Source: Pseudobutyrivibrio sp. OR37 (GTDB lineage Bacteria; Bacillota; Clostridia; Lachnospirales; Lachnospiraceae). From it: DNA of 57,397 nt. The stretch is from positions 1 through 57,397 of the forward strand of contig NZ_FOQF01000024.1 in the NCBI RefSeq assembly GCF_900113655.1, in the 5' to 3' direction. The position numbers and the translations under genes are program-made. Of the stretch, positions 40,958 to 49,658 are shown piece after piece (position 1 is the stretch's first letter; every line of letters starts with the position of its first letter). A model generated the notes under the pieces. That model ran no database searches. It had not been told where the DNA came from and saw only the letters and a list, made by a program, of their open reading frames with translations.

Positions 40958-41707
40958 ATGAAAAAAATAGGATATGGAATAGAGTATATTTCGTTAGTTG
41001 TGGTGGTAATTGCTATATGGCAAATCATGAATCTTACTGGAGATTTGAATCCGGTGATTTTGCCGGCACCCCTTAAAGTGTGGCAGACATTTATTTCACT
41101 TCTGACCCAGGGAACGCTTTTAACCAATTTGTTAATAAGTGTTAGCAGGGTATTGAAAGGATATGTGCTTGCAATGCTTTTAGGGTTGATACTTGGTATT
41201 TTCATCGGTTTGTTTGACCACCTGAAGAGAATCACAGATTTACTGATACAAATTATAAAACCAATTCCTCCTATAGCCTGGATTCCACTTGTTATTCTTT
41301 GGTTTGGAATAGGGGAGTCTGGCAAGGTTTTTCTTATTTTTCTGGGTGGATTTTTTACCATGCTGGTAAATGTAGTAGATGGAATTAGACAAGCAGATAA
41401 AAAATTGCTAGAGGTATCTGAAACTGTTGAAACACCATTTATTAAGCATGTGTTTAGAGTAATAATCCCTGGGGCAGCGCCAAATATTTTCACTGGATTT
41501 AGAGTAGGTTTAAGCTCCTGTTGGATGTGTGTGGTGGCCGCCGAATTAGTATCAAGTAACACTGGTTTGGGATTTATGATAATGAATGCAAGACAGTTTG
41601 GGCAGACAGACGTAGTAATCGTAGGAATGCTGATTATTGGATTAATAGGAAAAATCATGGATTCTTTACTAAAACTAATTGAAGGCAGGGTAATTAAATG
41701 GGCGTAA
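40958..41707 (+). CDS. ssuC: Sulfonate/taurine-type ABC transporter permease (2)
   Basis: A 249-residue permease with six predicted segments, IKPIPPIAWIPLVILWFGIGESGKVFLIFLG shared with SsuC-type permeases, and EAA-like loop LLEVSETVETPFIKHVFRVI. AAAGGGG precedes the ATG. It opens the operon whose third gene is the binding protein and whose fourth is the glycyl radical enzyme, so it imports that enzyme's probable substrate. Its stop overlaps the next start by ten bases. Confidence 0.88.
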   Translation: MKKIGYGIEYISLVVVVIAIWQIMNLTGDLNPVILPAPLKVWQTFISLLTQGTLLTNLLISVSRVLKGYVLAMLLGLILGIFIGLFDHLKRITDLLIQIIKPIPPIAWIPLVILWFGIGESGKVFLIFLGGFFTMLVNVVDGIRQADKKLLEVSETVETPFIKHVFRVIIPGAAPNIFTGFRVGLSSCWMCVVAAELVSSNTGLGFMIMNARQFGQTDVVIVGMLIIGLIGKIMDSLLKLIEGRVIKWA

Positions 41708-42477
41708 GTAGTGATTATTTAAAGATAACAGGCTTAAATAAGTATTTTGAAAAGGATGGAGAACGATTTCAAGTTCTTAAAGATATCAACCTTTCTGTGA
41801 GGGAAGGGGAATTTATTTGCATTGTAGGAGCTAGTGGCTGTGGTAAGAGTACACTGCTTAGAGCCATAGCAGGTCTCGATACAGAACATGAGGGGGAGGT
41901 AGTTGTAGATGGAAAAAGAGTTACAAAACCAGAAAAAACTAGAGGAATGGTATTTCAGGAGCATCGCTTATTTCCTTGGCTAAATGTGGAAGACAATATC
42001 AGCTATGTGCTAAATGAGGGATCAAAAGAAGAAAAGAAAAAGAAGGTTGAAAAGCATATAGAGCTTGTTGGCTTGAAAGGTTTTGAAAAGGCTTATCCCA
42101 AGCAGCTGTCGGGAGGGATGGCACAACGAGCAGGAATTGCAAGAGCATTGGTTAATCAGCCGGAAATATTGTTATTGGATGAACCATTTGGTGCTTTAGA
42201 CGCATTTACAAAGATTCAGATGCAGCAGGAGGTTAAGCGAATACATCATACCGAAGGGAAAACGATGATTTTAGTTACCCATGATATTGATGAGGCAGTT
42301 TATCTTGCAGATAGAATTGTAATTATGTCTTCAAGACCTGGAACGATAAAGCGTGTTGTTAATGTGGAGTTGGCTGAGCCAAGAAATAGAAATAATGAAG
42401 AGTTTCTAGCAATTAGAAAACTGATATTTAATGAATTCTTTGCTGAGCAACAAATAGATTTGGACTATGTCATTTAG
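41698..42477 (+). CDS. ssuB: Sulfonate/taurine-type ABC transporter ATPase (2)
   Basis: A 259-residue ATPase with Walker A GASGCGKSTLLRAIAGL, FQEHRLFPWLNV, signature LSGGMAQRAGIARAL, Walker B ILLLDEPFGALDAF and VTHDIDEAVYLADR. The start overlaps the permease gene. It is clearly paralogous to the ATPase at 34,799, so the island holds two complete sulfonate-type importers. Confidence 0.9.
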   Translation: MGVSSDYLKITGLNKYFEKDGERFQVLKDINLSVREGEFICIVGASGCGKSTLLRAIAGLDTEHEGEVVVDGKRVTKPEKTRGMVFQEHRLFPWLNVEDNISYVLNEGSKEEKKKKVEKHIELVGLKGFEKAYPKQLSGGMAQRAGIARALVNQPEILLLDEPFGALDAFTKIQMQQEVKRIHHTEGKTMILVTHDIDEAVYLADRIVIMSSRPGTIKRVVNVELAEPRNRNNEEFLAIRKLIFNEFFAEQQIDLDYVI

Positions 42478-42489
42478 GAGGAGAAAAGG

Positions 42490-43542
42490 ATGAAGAGAAA
42501 ATTATTAAGCTTACTGATTGTAACAGGTTTAGTGGCAGGACTTACTGTGGGATGTGGTTCTGGTGAAGCTGCAGGTACATCAAGTCCATCGGAACAAGCT
42601 TCTGTAGAGGACAATGATGCACAGACAACAGCAGATGGAAGTAAGACAGTCAACATAGCAATACAGCCTTCAGGAGCATTTATCCCACTTATTATTGCAA
42701 GAGAGGAAGGCTGGCTGGAAGAAGAGCTGGCTGAATATGGGGTAGAGGTTGTGTGGAACGATTTTGAGTCAGGTCCACCTATCAATGAATCAATGGCTGC
42801 AGATTTATCTGATATCGGAACATTGGGCGATGTTCCAACAGTTTCTGCTATTGCAGCAGGTCAGGACAATCAAGTGATTCTTATAGCAGCAGAGGGTGAG
42901 AGAGCATATGCGATTTTGACAGCGGCAGACTCTGATATTAAATCAATTTCAGATTTAAAGGGAAAGACAATTGCAACCACTCTTGGTTCGACAGGACATA
43001 ATTTATTTGAGAAGGCTTTATCTTCAGAGGGCCTTAGCTTTGATGATGTAAATCTCATAAACATATCTGCAGGTGATGCAGGCACAGTTTTATCTACAGG
43101 TGAAGCAGATGCTGTAGCGATTTGGGAGCCAAACGTAACAAGACTTGTTGAAAATGGTACAGCAAAGGTTCTTACATACGGTGGTGACGTAGGATTGCTT
43201 GGGGTTAATCCATTAGTAGCTGATCGTAAATATGTAGAGGAAAATCCTGAGGTTATAAAGGTAATTATCCAGCAATATGCAAGAGGCGTAGCAGAAATTG
43301 AAAACATTTCAGATGATACATTAAAGGCAGTTGCAGACTATCTCTCTCTTGACGAGCAGCAGGTTTTAACAGTTGCTTCAAATTGGGATTATACAGTAGA
43401 TATTACTGATGCAGACAAGGCAGGACTTCAGGATACAATCAGCTTCCTTGTTAAAATCGGAACTCTTGGAGAGGAATATTCCATTGAAGATTATATCAAT
43501 ACAGATTTGATTTCTCAGGTGGATTTGAGCCAGTACAAATAA
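42490..43542 (+). CDS. ssuA: Sulfonate/taurine-type ABC transporter binding lipoprotein (2)
   Basis: A 350-residue lipoprotein with lipobox LTVGC and a Ser/Glu/Asp-rich linker. The binding domain shows IIAREEGWLEEELAEYGVEV, DIGTLGDVPTVSAIAAGQ and LKGKTIATTLGSTGHNLFEKAL, as in SsuA-type proteins. It lies 12 bases after its ATPase gene and 19 before the glycyl radical enzyme gene, which links its ligand to that enzyme. An alkanesulfonate such as isethionate or taurine is the likely ligand. Confidence 0.88.
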   Translation: MKRKLLSLLIVTGLVAGLTVGCGSGEAAGTSSPSEQASVEDNDAQTTADGSKTVNIAIQPSGAFIPLIIAREEGWLEEELAEYGVEVVWNDFESGPPINESMAADLSDIGTLGDVPTVSAIAAGQDNQVILIAAEGERAYAILTAADSDIKSISDLKGKTIATTLGSTGHNLFEKALSSEGLSFDDVNLINISAGDAGTVLSTGEADAVAIWEPNVTRLVENGTAKVLTYGGDVGLLGVNPLVADRKYVEENPEVIKVIIQQYARGVAEIENISDDTLKAVADYLSLDEQQVLTVASNWDYTVDITDADKAGLQDTISFLVKIGTLGEEYSIEDYINTDLISQVDLSQYK

Positions 43543-43561
43543 AACTTTAAGGGGTGTATAA

Positions 43562-46033
43562 ATGGGAAATGTATTACTGTCTCCGCAGGAAGAGAGACTA
43601 GAAAAGAATAATGGACGTGTGGAGCTATCTGGTAGAGAAAAACGTATATACGATAGTTTTCAAAAATCAAAATCAGTAGTTGATGTGCAAAGAGCAAAGT
43701 ATTTCACAGAATCTTTTAAAGAGACAGAGGGGCAGGCATTGTCCTTGAGATGGGCGAAGGCACTATATAATATTGCTGAAAAAATAGATGTAGTTATTGA
43801 TGATGCGCAACTTATAGTTGGAAGGGGAGGAAAGCCTGGTAAGTATGGAATAATCTATCCTGAGTTAGACGGATGCTTCCTAAAACAATTTGTGAAACAG
43901 GCCAGCAGTAGAGTAGAATCTCCTTTTGAGATTGATGAAGAAGATATAAAGGTAATTGAGGAAGAGATTGCACCATATTGGCAGGGTAAAACCTATTATG
44001 AGGATTTTGCTCATGCAATGCCTAAGGACGTATTAAAAATTACTTATGATCCAAAGGATTTATTTTCTTCCAGATTTATATTAAATGAATCATCATCCAT
44101 GCGTTCAGCTTTGCAGTGGGTACATGACTACAAAAAAGGAATCGATTTAGGCTTTGAGGCCATCAAAAAAGAGGCTGAAAAAGCATTGGATAATCTGGAT
44201 GAGTATGACCCTAGAGACACAGTGGATAAAGCTGAGTTTTATGAAAGTATTATCATCGTCAGTGACGCCATTATCCTGTGGGCCAAGAGGCATGGTGATG
44301 AGGCTTTGAGACTGGCAGAACTTGAAGCGGATGAGACAAGAAAAAAGGAATTGTTAGAGATTTCGAGAATTTGCTACAAGGTGCCAGCAAAACCAGCAGA
44401 AACATTTCATGAGGCCTTACAATCACAGTGGTTTATCCAAATGTTTTCAAGACTAGAGCAGAAAACTGGTGCGACTATTTCAAACGGAAGAATGGATCAA
44501 TATCTGTATCCATATTACAAAAAAGATTTAGCGGAAGGCAGAATTACACCTGCCAAGGCCAAAGAACTGTTTAGATGTGTATGGCTTGCAATGGCACAAT
44601 ATCAGGATTTATTTGTAAGTCCAGCAGGAGTTAAATTCCACGAAGGCTATGCACATTGGGAGGCTGTCACAATTGGTGGTGTTGATGAAAATGGATATGA
44701 TGCTACAAATGACCTTTCGTATTTATTGCTGGAGGATAAGCGAGAATTTCCTCTTAATTATCCGGACTTGGCTGCTAGAATCCATTCAGGTTCGCCAGAA
44801 AGATTTTTGCGTGAGATAGCTACCACTATAAAAGATGGTTCAGGCTTTCCAAAGCTTATCAATGATGAGGAAATTATACCTATTCTTGTATCTAAAGGGG
44901 CAGATTTCGAATCGGCAAATGATTATGCAGTATCAGGATGTACGGAAGTTAGAATGCCTAATTTGGATACCTTTACAACGCCATGCCCATTTATTAATCT
45001 GGCAGCGATTTTGGAGCTTACTCTTTATAACGGAAGAATGCCAAAGTATGGTGAAGAGCTTTTAACAATTGAAACAGGAGATGTAAAGCAGTTTAAGACA
45101 TATCAGGATTTGGAGGACGCTTTTGTAGAGCAGGAAAAATATCTTCTTAAGCAAGCTCTGCGTCAGCAGTTTGTTGCCAATAGGACCAGACCAAAGCATT
45201 TTGCATCTCCACTTGGCTCATCACTTCACAAGCTTTGCATGAAAGCAGGAAAGGACTTGCATAGTGAAACGATAGAAGGGGGATTTGATGCAGGCTTCTT
45301 TGACTTCATCGGTTTTGGAACAGTTGCAGATTCTTTAGCAGCTATTAAGAAGTGCGTGTATGATGACAAAACAATTAGCTGGGAAGAATTAATTCAAGCT
45401 CTTAATAATAATTTTGAAGGTGCCGAGGCTATACGTCAAAGATTATTGAATTCACCAAAATATGGAAATGATGATGAGTATGTTGATTCTATAGCAAAGC
45501 GCATTGATAAAGAAGCAGTAAGCTTTGTAAATAAGTATGCTAAAAATATTGGAATATATATGGACTTGAGATATGTATCTCAATCTGTAAATGTTCCATT
45601 TGGAACAGTGGTAGGAGCAACACCTAACGGAAGATTTGCAGGAACAGCCCTTTCTGATGGTTCATCTGCATCTCAAGGGGCAGACGAGCATGGTCCAACA
45701 GCTGTGCTTCTATCAAATTACAAGACCAAAAACACAAATTATAATAACAGAGCTGCTCGATTACTTAACATCAAGCTTACTCCGGCAAGTGTAGCGGGAG
45801 ATATTGGCACAAGAAAGCTGGTACAGTTTATCAAAAGCTGGAGAGATTTAAAGCTATGGCATCTACAGTTCAATATTATCAACAAGGAAACTTTGTTAGA
45901 TGCACAGGCGCATCCTGAAAACTATAGGAGTCTACTTGTGAGAGTGGCAGGATATAGTGCTTACTTTGTAGAGCTTTCAAGAAATCTACAGAATGATGTT
46001 GTAAACAGAACAGCCCATGATGAGATTGCATAA
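43562..46033 (+). CDS. Glycyl radical enzyme, probable isethionate-type sulfite-lyase
   Basis: An 823-residue glycyl radical enzyme. The thiyl residue and base are C460 and E462 in SGCTEVRMP, and the glycyl loop is RVAGYSA with G797. The setting between a sulfonate importer and sulfite reduction genes points to C-S cleavage releasing sulfite. As I recall the published numbering of isethionate sulfite-lyase (R189, Q193, W374, C468, E470, R678, G805), this protein has R181, Q185, W366, C460, E462, R670 and G797, all offset by eight. One recalled aromatic (F682) would correspond to Gln674, so the substrate may differ, for instance another alkanesulfonate. The activase gene follows after two bases. 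Confidence 0.82.
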   Translation: MGNVLLSPQEERLEKNNGRVELSGREKRIYDSFQKSKSVVDVQRAKYFTESFKETEGQALSLRWAKALYNIAEKIDVVIDDAQLIVGRGGKPGKYGIIYPELDGCFLKQFVKQASSRVESPFEIDEEDIKVIEEEIAPYWQGKTYYEDFAHAMPKDVLKITYDPKDLFSSRFILNESSSMRSALQWVHDYKKGIDLGFEAIKKEAEKALDNLDEYDPRDTVDKAEFYESIIIVSDAIILWAKRHGDEALRLAELEADETRKKELLEISRICYKVPAKPAETFHEALQSQWFIQMFSRLEQKTGATISNGRMDQYLYPYYKKDLAEGRITPAKAKELFRCVWLAMAQYQDLFVSPAGVKFHEGYAHWEAVTIGGVDENGYDATNDLSYLLLEDKREFPLNYPDLAARIHSGSPERFLREIATTIKDGSGFPKLINDEEIIPILVSKGADFESANDYAVSGCTEVRMPNLDTFTTPCPFINLAAILELTLYNGRMPKYGEELLTIETGDVKQFKTYQDLEDAFVEQEKYLLKQALRQQFVANRTRPKHFASPLGSSLHKLCMKAGKDLHSETIEGGFDAGFFDFIGFGTVADSLAAIKKCVYDDKTISWEELIQALNNNFEGAEAIRQRLLNSPKYGNDDEYVDSIAKRIDKEAVSFVNKYAKNIGIYMDLRYVSQSVNVPFGTVVGATPNGRFAGTALSDGSSASQGADEHGPTAVLLSNYKTKNTNYNNRAARLLNIKLTPASVAGDIGTRKLVQFIKSWRDLKLWHLQFNIINKETLLDAQAHPENYRSLLVRVAGYSAYFVELSRNLQNDVVNRTAHDEIA

Positions 46034-46035
46034 TT

Positions 46036-46971
46036 ATGGATAATACAAAGGGAATAATTTTTAATATTCAAAGGTTTTCAGTTCACGACGGTCCAGGCAT
46101 AAGGACCGTCGTTTTTGAAAAAGGATGTCCTCTAAGATGTAGATGGTGCGCTAATCCGGAATCGCAAATACAGACACCACAGCTTGCATGGACCAAAAAC
46201 AAATGTATAGGCTGCGATAATTGTGTTAATTCTTTGCTGGGGTGCAAACCATATTTTTTGGATGGTGCCTTATATTGGGGAAAATATGATGAGGCTGAAA
46301 GGGAAGCAATAGAAAAAGTGTGCCCCTCCACAGCATTACATATTATTGGATATGAAACTACAGTGAGTCAGGTGATTAAGCAGATTGGTAGGGATGAGAT
46401 TTTTTATGGTGATGAAGAAGGTGGTCTTACTATAAGTGGAGGAGAGCCCTTGATGCAGCCCAAATTTACTTATCATTTGTTAAAGGCGGCTAAAGACATT
46501 GGGATAAATACTGCGATAGAAACAACAGGCTATGGAGAACCATCGGATTTTGTGAAAATTGCAGGGAAGCTGGATTACCTTCTTATGGATATTAAGACAT
46601 TAGATGATTCAGTGCATCAAAAAGTGACTGGCGTTAGTAATGAGCTTATACTTAACAATTTTAATCTGATTAGAAAAATATATCCTAATCTTCCAATTCA
46701 GGTAAGGACTCCTGTGATTCCAGGTGTGAATGATACAGAGGAGGCTATTGGCAGTATAGCTGATTTTATTGGAAAATGCCGAAACGTCAGATATGAATTG
46801 CTTAGATATCACAGGCTCGGTGAAGCTAAATATACATCATTACACAGGACCTACCCAATGGGTGATATTGAACTAGATATAAGCCAATTTGAGAGTCTGA
46901 AAAAGTATGAATTTAATAATATAGGCTCACAGCTTGCAGATGAAGGTTGGCAGAAAGGCTATGGTATATAG
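46036..46971 (+). CDS. Glycyl radical enzyme activase (radical SAM)
   Basis: A 311-residue activating enzyme. HDGPGIRTVVFEKGCPLRCRWCANPES holds the SAM cluster motif CX3CX2C (C31, C35, C38). An inserted ferredoxin-like part, CIGCDNCVNSLLGC and a further Cys near residue 95, is usual for activases of this class but here seems reduced. GGLTISGGEPLMQP binds SAM. It installs the glycyl radical on the enzyme encoded two bases upstream. No strong ribosome binding site is seen, so translation is likely coupled. Confidence 0.92.
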   Translation: MDNTKGIIFNIQRFSVHDGPGIRTVVFEKGCPLRCRWCANPESQIQTPQLAWTKNKCIGCDNCVNSLLGCKPYFLDGALYWGKYDEAEREAIEKVCPSTALHIIGYETTVSQVIKQIGRDEIFYGDEEGGLTISGGEPLMQPKFTYHLLKAAKDIGINTAIETTGYGEPSDFVKIAGKLDYLLMDIKTLDDSVHQKVTGVSNELILNNFNLIRKIYPNLPIQVRTPVIPGVNDTEEAIGSIADFIGKCRNVRYELLRYHRLGEAKYTSLHRTYPMGDIELDISQFESLKKYEFNNIGSQLADEGWQKGYGI

Positions 46972-47022
46972 ATATTAATAATATTGATAGCTGGGGATAA
47001 ATTTATTGTATAACCCACTATA

Positions 47023-47085
47023 TTGCTATGTTAAAGGCATATAGCTATAATATCATCAACAATAAAACCTACTAAAAAGATAGGT
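47023..47085 (+). promoter_or_regulatory. Promoter and sulfur operator E of the metY operon
   Basis: TTGCTA (47023-47028) and TATAAT (47046-47051) are 17 bases apart. ACCTA-CTAAAAAGA-TAGGT (47067-47085) lies in the early transcribed region, 15 bases past the -10 box, with perfect half-sites. Confidence 0.68.
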
Positions 47086-47104
47086 AATGAATGGGGGATA
47101 CTAC

Positions 47105-48325
47105 ATGAATTTTAATACTAGACTTCTCCATGAAGGAGTGAAAAAAGAGCCCAATGGGGCAACGTTTCCTCCTATATTTCAAAGTAGCGCATTTGCTCAG
47201 GAATCAGCAGAGGATTTGGCTGGAATATTTGCCAATAAGAAAATGGGATATTGCTACACTAGAGTGGCAAATCCAACAATAAGCGCTTTTGAAGAGAGAA
47301 TTACAAAGCTTGAAGGTGGAATAGGATCAGTTGCTTGCGCATCTGGAATGGCTGCCCTTTCGATGGCGCTATTAAATATTCTACAGGCTGGAGATGAAAT
47401 AATCTCAAGTGCCAGTCTTTATGGCGGTTCAATAGATTTATTCAGAGACATTGAGGCGTTTGGAATAAAGACCAGATACGTGGAAAACAACAACTGGGAA
47501 GAGATAGAGGGGGCTTTTAACGAGCACACCAAGGTGGTATTTGCAGAGACCATCGGCAATCCCTGTTTGGACGTAACAGATATTGATAAGCTTGCAGAAA
47601 TTTCTCATAGGCATGGCACGCCACTTGTTATAGACAACACCACAGCAACACCATATCTGGTGAGGGCCATAGAGCATGGGGCGGACATAGTAGTGAATTC
47701 ATCTTCTAAATATATAAATGGAAGCAGCAATTCTATCAGCGGTATTCTTACAGATAGCGGCCATTTCAAATGGACAAAGGAACGCTATCCGGTATTAGGA
47801 GAATATATAAAGTATGGGCCATTTGCATATATATCGAAAATGCGAAGTGGACTGTATAGAAATATGGGTACCTGTCTTTCTCCATTTAATGCATATTTGA
47901 ATGTGATAGGACTGGAAACCCTTGGACTAAGAATGGAAAGACAATGCTCTAATGCATTAGCGCTAGCTCAGTGGTTAGAAGAAAATTATGATGATATAAC
48001 TGTAAACTATCCTGGGCTTAAATCAAGCAAATGGAATGGTATCGCAAATACGATATTAAAGAATGGTTATGGCGCCATCCTCACCATCAGAGTAGGAACA
48101 AAGGAACGAGCCTTCGAAATCATGAACAAGCTAACCATTCCGTACATCCTATCAAACATAGGAGACACTAAAACCCTGGTCGTGCACCCATCATCAACGA
48201 TTTCGTTGCACAGTACCGAAAAAGAACTAGCGGACGCCGGCGTCTACGACGACCTCATTAGAATCAGCGTAGGTATCGAAGACGTGGAAGACCTCATCGC
48301 AGACTTCCGTACCGCAATAAGCTAG
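47105..48325 (+). CDS. metY: O-acetylhomoserine sulfhydrylase (aminocarboxypropyltransferase)
   Basis: A 406-residue Cys/Met-metabolism PLP enzyme. It starts MNFNTRLLHEGVKKEPNGA, has the family motif YCYTRVANPTISAFEERI and a PLP lysine in NSSSKYINGSSNSISG. It joins sulfide, or a protein thiocarboxylate, to O-acetylhomoserine to give homocysteine. The start at 47105 follows GGGGGA. Genes for sulfite reductase, a ThiS-like carrier, an E1-like enzyme and a JAMM protease follow, the set known for the thiocarboxylate route. The last 200 bases are unusually rich in C-ending codons. Confidence 0.9.
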   Translation: MNFNTRLLHEGVKKEPNGATFPPIFQSSAFAQESAEDLAGIFANKKMGYCYTRVANPTISAFEERITKLEGGIGSVACASGMAALSMALLNILQAGDEIISSASLYGGSIDLFRDIEAFGIKTRYVENNNWEEIEGAFNEHTKVVFAETIGNPCLDVTDIDKLAEISHRHGTPLVIDNTTATPYLVRAIEHGADIVVNSSSKYINGSSNSISGILTDSGHFKWTKERYPVLGEYIKYGPFAYISKMRSGLYRNMGTCLSPFNAYLNVIGLETLGLRMERQCSNALALAQWLEENYDDITVNYPGLKSSKWNGIANTILKNGYGAILTIRVGTKERAFEIMNKLTIPYILSNIGDTKTLVVHPSSTISLHSTEKELADAGVYDDLIRISVGIEDVEDLIADFRTAIS

Positions 48326-48345
48326 ATTTTCATAATAACTATTAA

Positions 48346-48475
48346 GAGTCGCAACACAACCTTGGCAAGCGCGAGCAAGAGGGTCCCATGTAGTTAAGGA
48401 GGGACCCTTTAGGGAGGTTTCCTTGACTGCGATGGGAGATGGCTTGCGGGAGCACGAAGCACTTGGATGCGACTC
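48346..48475 (+). ncRNA. Structured intergenic RNA closed by GAGTCGCA/TGCGACTC
   Basis: The 130-base segment between metY and the sulfite reductase gene is closed by an eight-pair stem (48346-48353 with 48468-48475). Inside, GCAAGC (48365-48370) can pair with GCTTGC (48442-48447). An inner hairpin at 48393-48427 has stem GTTAAGGA/TCCTTGAC, internal loop GGGA/AGGTT and tip CCC-TTTA-GGG. An alternative GGGTCCC/GGGACCC pairing competes with it. The inner hairpin closely resembles that at 7303-7337. It may be a regulatory RNA of the operon or a small mobile repeat. Confidence 0.5.
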
Positions 48476-48493
48476 ATTTATAAAGGAGTAAAT

Positions 48494-49375
48494 ATGGCAG
48501 AGAAGATAGATTATAAGGCTTTGAAGGCTGGCGGCTTCATGAGCCAGAAACAGAAGGGATATGGATCACTTCGACTTGCAGTTGTAGGTGGCAATTTAGA
48601 TGCAAACGCCATCAAAACAGTGGCAGAAGTGGCAGAAAAGTATGGTCATGGCTATATTCACATGACTAGCCGTCAGGGAATCGAAATTCCATTTATTCAT
48701 GTGAATGATTTGGAAAAGGTGAAGGAAGAACTGAAAGCTGGCGGTGTGTATACCGGCGTGTGTGGCCCAAGAGTTCGTACAATTACAGCCTGCCAGGGCT
48801 CAGAAATTTGCCCAAGTGGCTGTATAGATACATATACTTTGGCGCAGGAATTAAATGACAGATATTTTGGTAGAGAGCTGCCACATAAGTTTAAGTTTGG
48901 TGTAACTGGCTGCCAGAACAACTGCCTTAAGGCTGAAGAAAATGATGTAGGTGTCAAGGGCGGTATGACAGTTGAGTATAAACAAGAGGATTGTATTTCC
49001 TGTGGTGTATGCGTAAAGGCTTGTAGGGAGCAGGCGCTTACAATGAAGGATGGCAAGGTAGAAATCGACAACGCAAAGTGTAACAACTGTGCACGCTGTG
49101 TAAAGAGCTGTCCTACCGATGCATGGGTAGGAACACCAGGTTATATCGTATCCTTTGGTGGTACCTTTGGAAACAAGATTTATAAGGCTGAGCAGATGTT
49201 GCCAATCATCCGTGATAAGGAAACCTTATTCCGCGTCACAGATGCAGCCATCGATTATTTTGAGGCCAACGCAAAGCCATCTGAACGCTTCCGTGCCACC
49301 CTCACCCGCCTCGGCGACGAAGGCCTACGCACCGCCGTCGAGGCCGCATATCACAGCGGGAGCACGGAACACTAG
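48494..49375 (+). CDS. Siroheme sulfite reductase with ferredoxin domain (AsrC-like)
   Basis: A 293-residue single-polypeptide reductase. The coupled siroheme-4Fe-4S motif is present as CQGSEIC (C100, C106) and CQNNC (C140, C144). A two-cluster ferredoxin segment follows (C167, C170, C173, C177; C196, C199, C202, C206). It reduces sulfite by six electrons to sulfide, and resembles AsrC or small clostridial enzymes rather than CysI. The start at 48494 follows AAAGGAG. Siroheme-pathway genes hemC and cobA-hemD lie 3.5 kb downstream. The last 90 bases are strikingly GC-rich. Confidence 0.88.
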   Translation: MAEKIDYKALKAGGFMSQKQKGYGSLRLAVVGGNLDANAIKTVAEVAEKYGHGYIHMTSRQGIEIPFIHVNDLEKVKEELKAGGVYTGVCGPRVRTITACQGSEICPSGCIDTYTLAQELNDRYFGRELPHKFKFGVTGCQNNCLKAEENDVGVKGGMTVEYKQEDCISCGVCVKACREQALTMKDGKVEIDNAKCNNCARCVKSCPTDAWVGTPGYIVSFGGTFGNKIYKAEQMLPIIRDKETLFRVTDAAIDYFEANAKPSERFRATLTRLGDEGLRTAVEAAYHSGSTEH

Positions 49376-49408
49376 GATTGAGTCTCTACTATATTAAGGA
49401 GGTTAAAT

Positions 49409-49657
49409 ATGAGTGAAGTATTGGAATTTGATGAACAGGTAGATATTACAGATAAGGTATGCCCACTCACTTTTGTTACAGCAAAGGTGGCAATCGAGGA
49501 GCTTGATGATGGGCAGGTTTTGGCGATTCGCATGAATGACGGCGAGCCAGTGCAGAACGTCCCTCGTTCTTTTAAGGAGGACGGACACAAGATATTAAAG
49601 CTTAATGACAATGAGGATGGAACATATACATTGTTTGTAAGAAAGGTGGAGGAGTAG
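49409..49657 (+). CDS. TusA-like sulfur-transfer protein
   Basis: An 82-residue protein with ITDKVCPLTFVTAKVAIEELDDGQ, in which Cys18 stands where TusA/SirA proteins carry their persulfide cysteine, followed by the usual Asn/Asp-rich loop and NVPRSFKEDGHKIL. Such proteins relay sulfane sulfur. TAAGGAGG precedes the ATG. It is two bases from the thioredoxin gene in an operon making homocysteine, so it probably carries sulfur toward the ThiS-like carrier or from the reductase. Confidence 0.82.
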   Translation: MSEVLEFDEQVDITDKVCPLTFVTAKVAIEELDDGQVLAIRMNDGEPVQNVPRSFKEDGHKILKLNDNEDGTYTLFVRKVEE

Positions 49658-49658
49658 T

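Noticed and set aside
40942-41658. Minus-strand open frame of 238 codons across the second sulfonate permease
   Set aside because: It mirrors a permease gene with intact motifs; such mirror frames are common opposite hydrophobic proteins.
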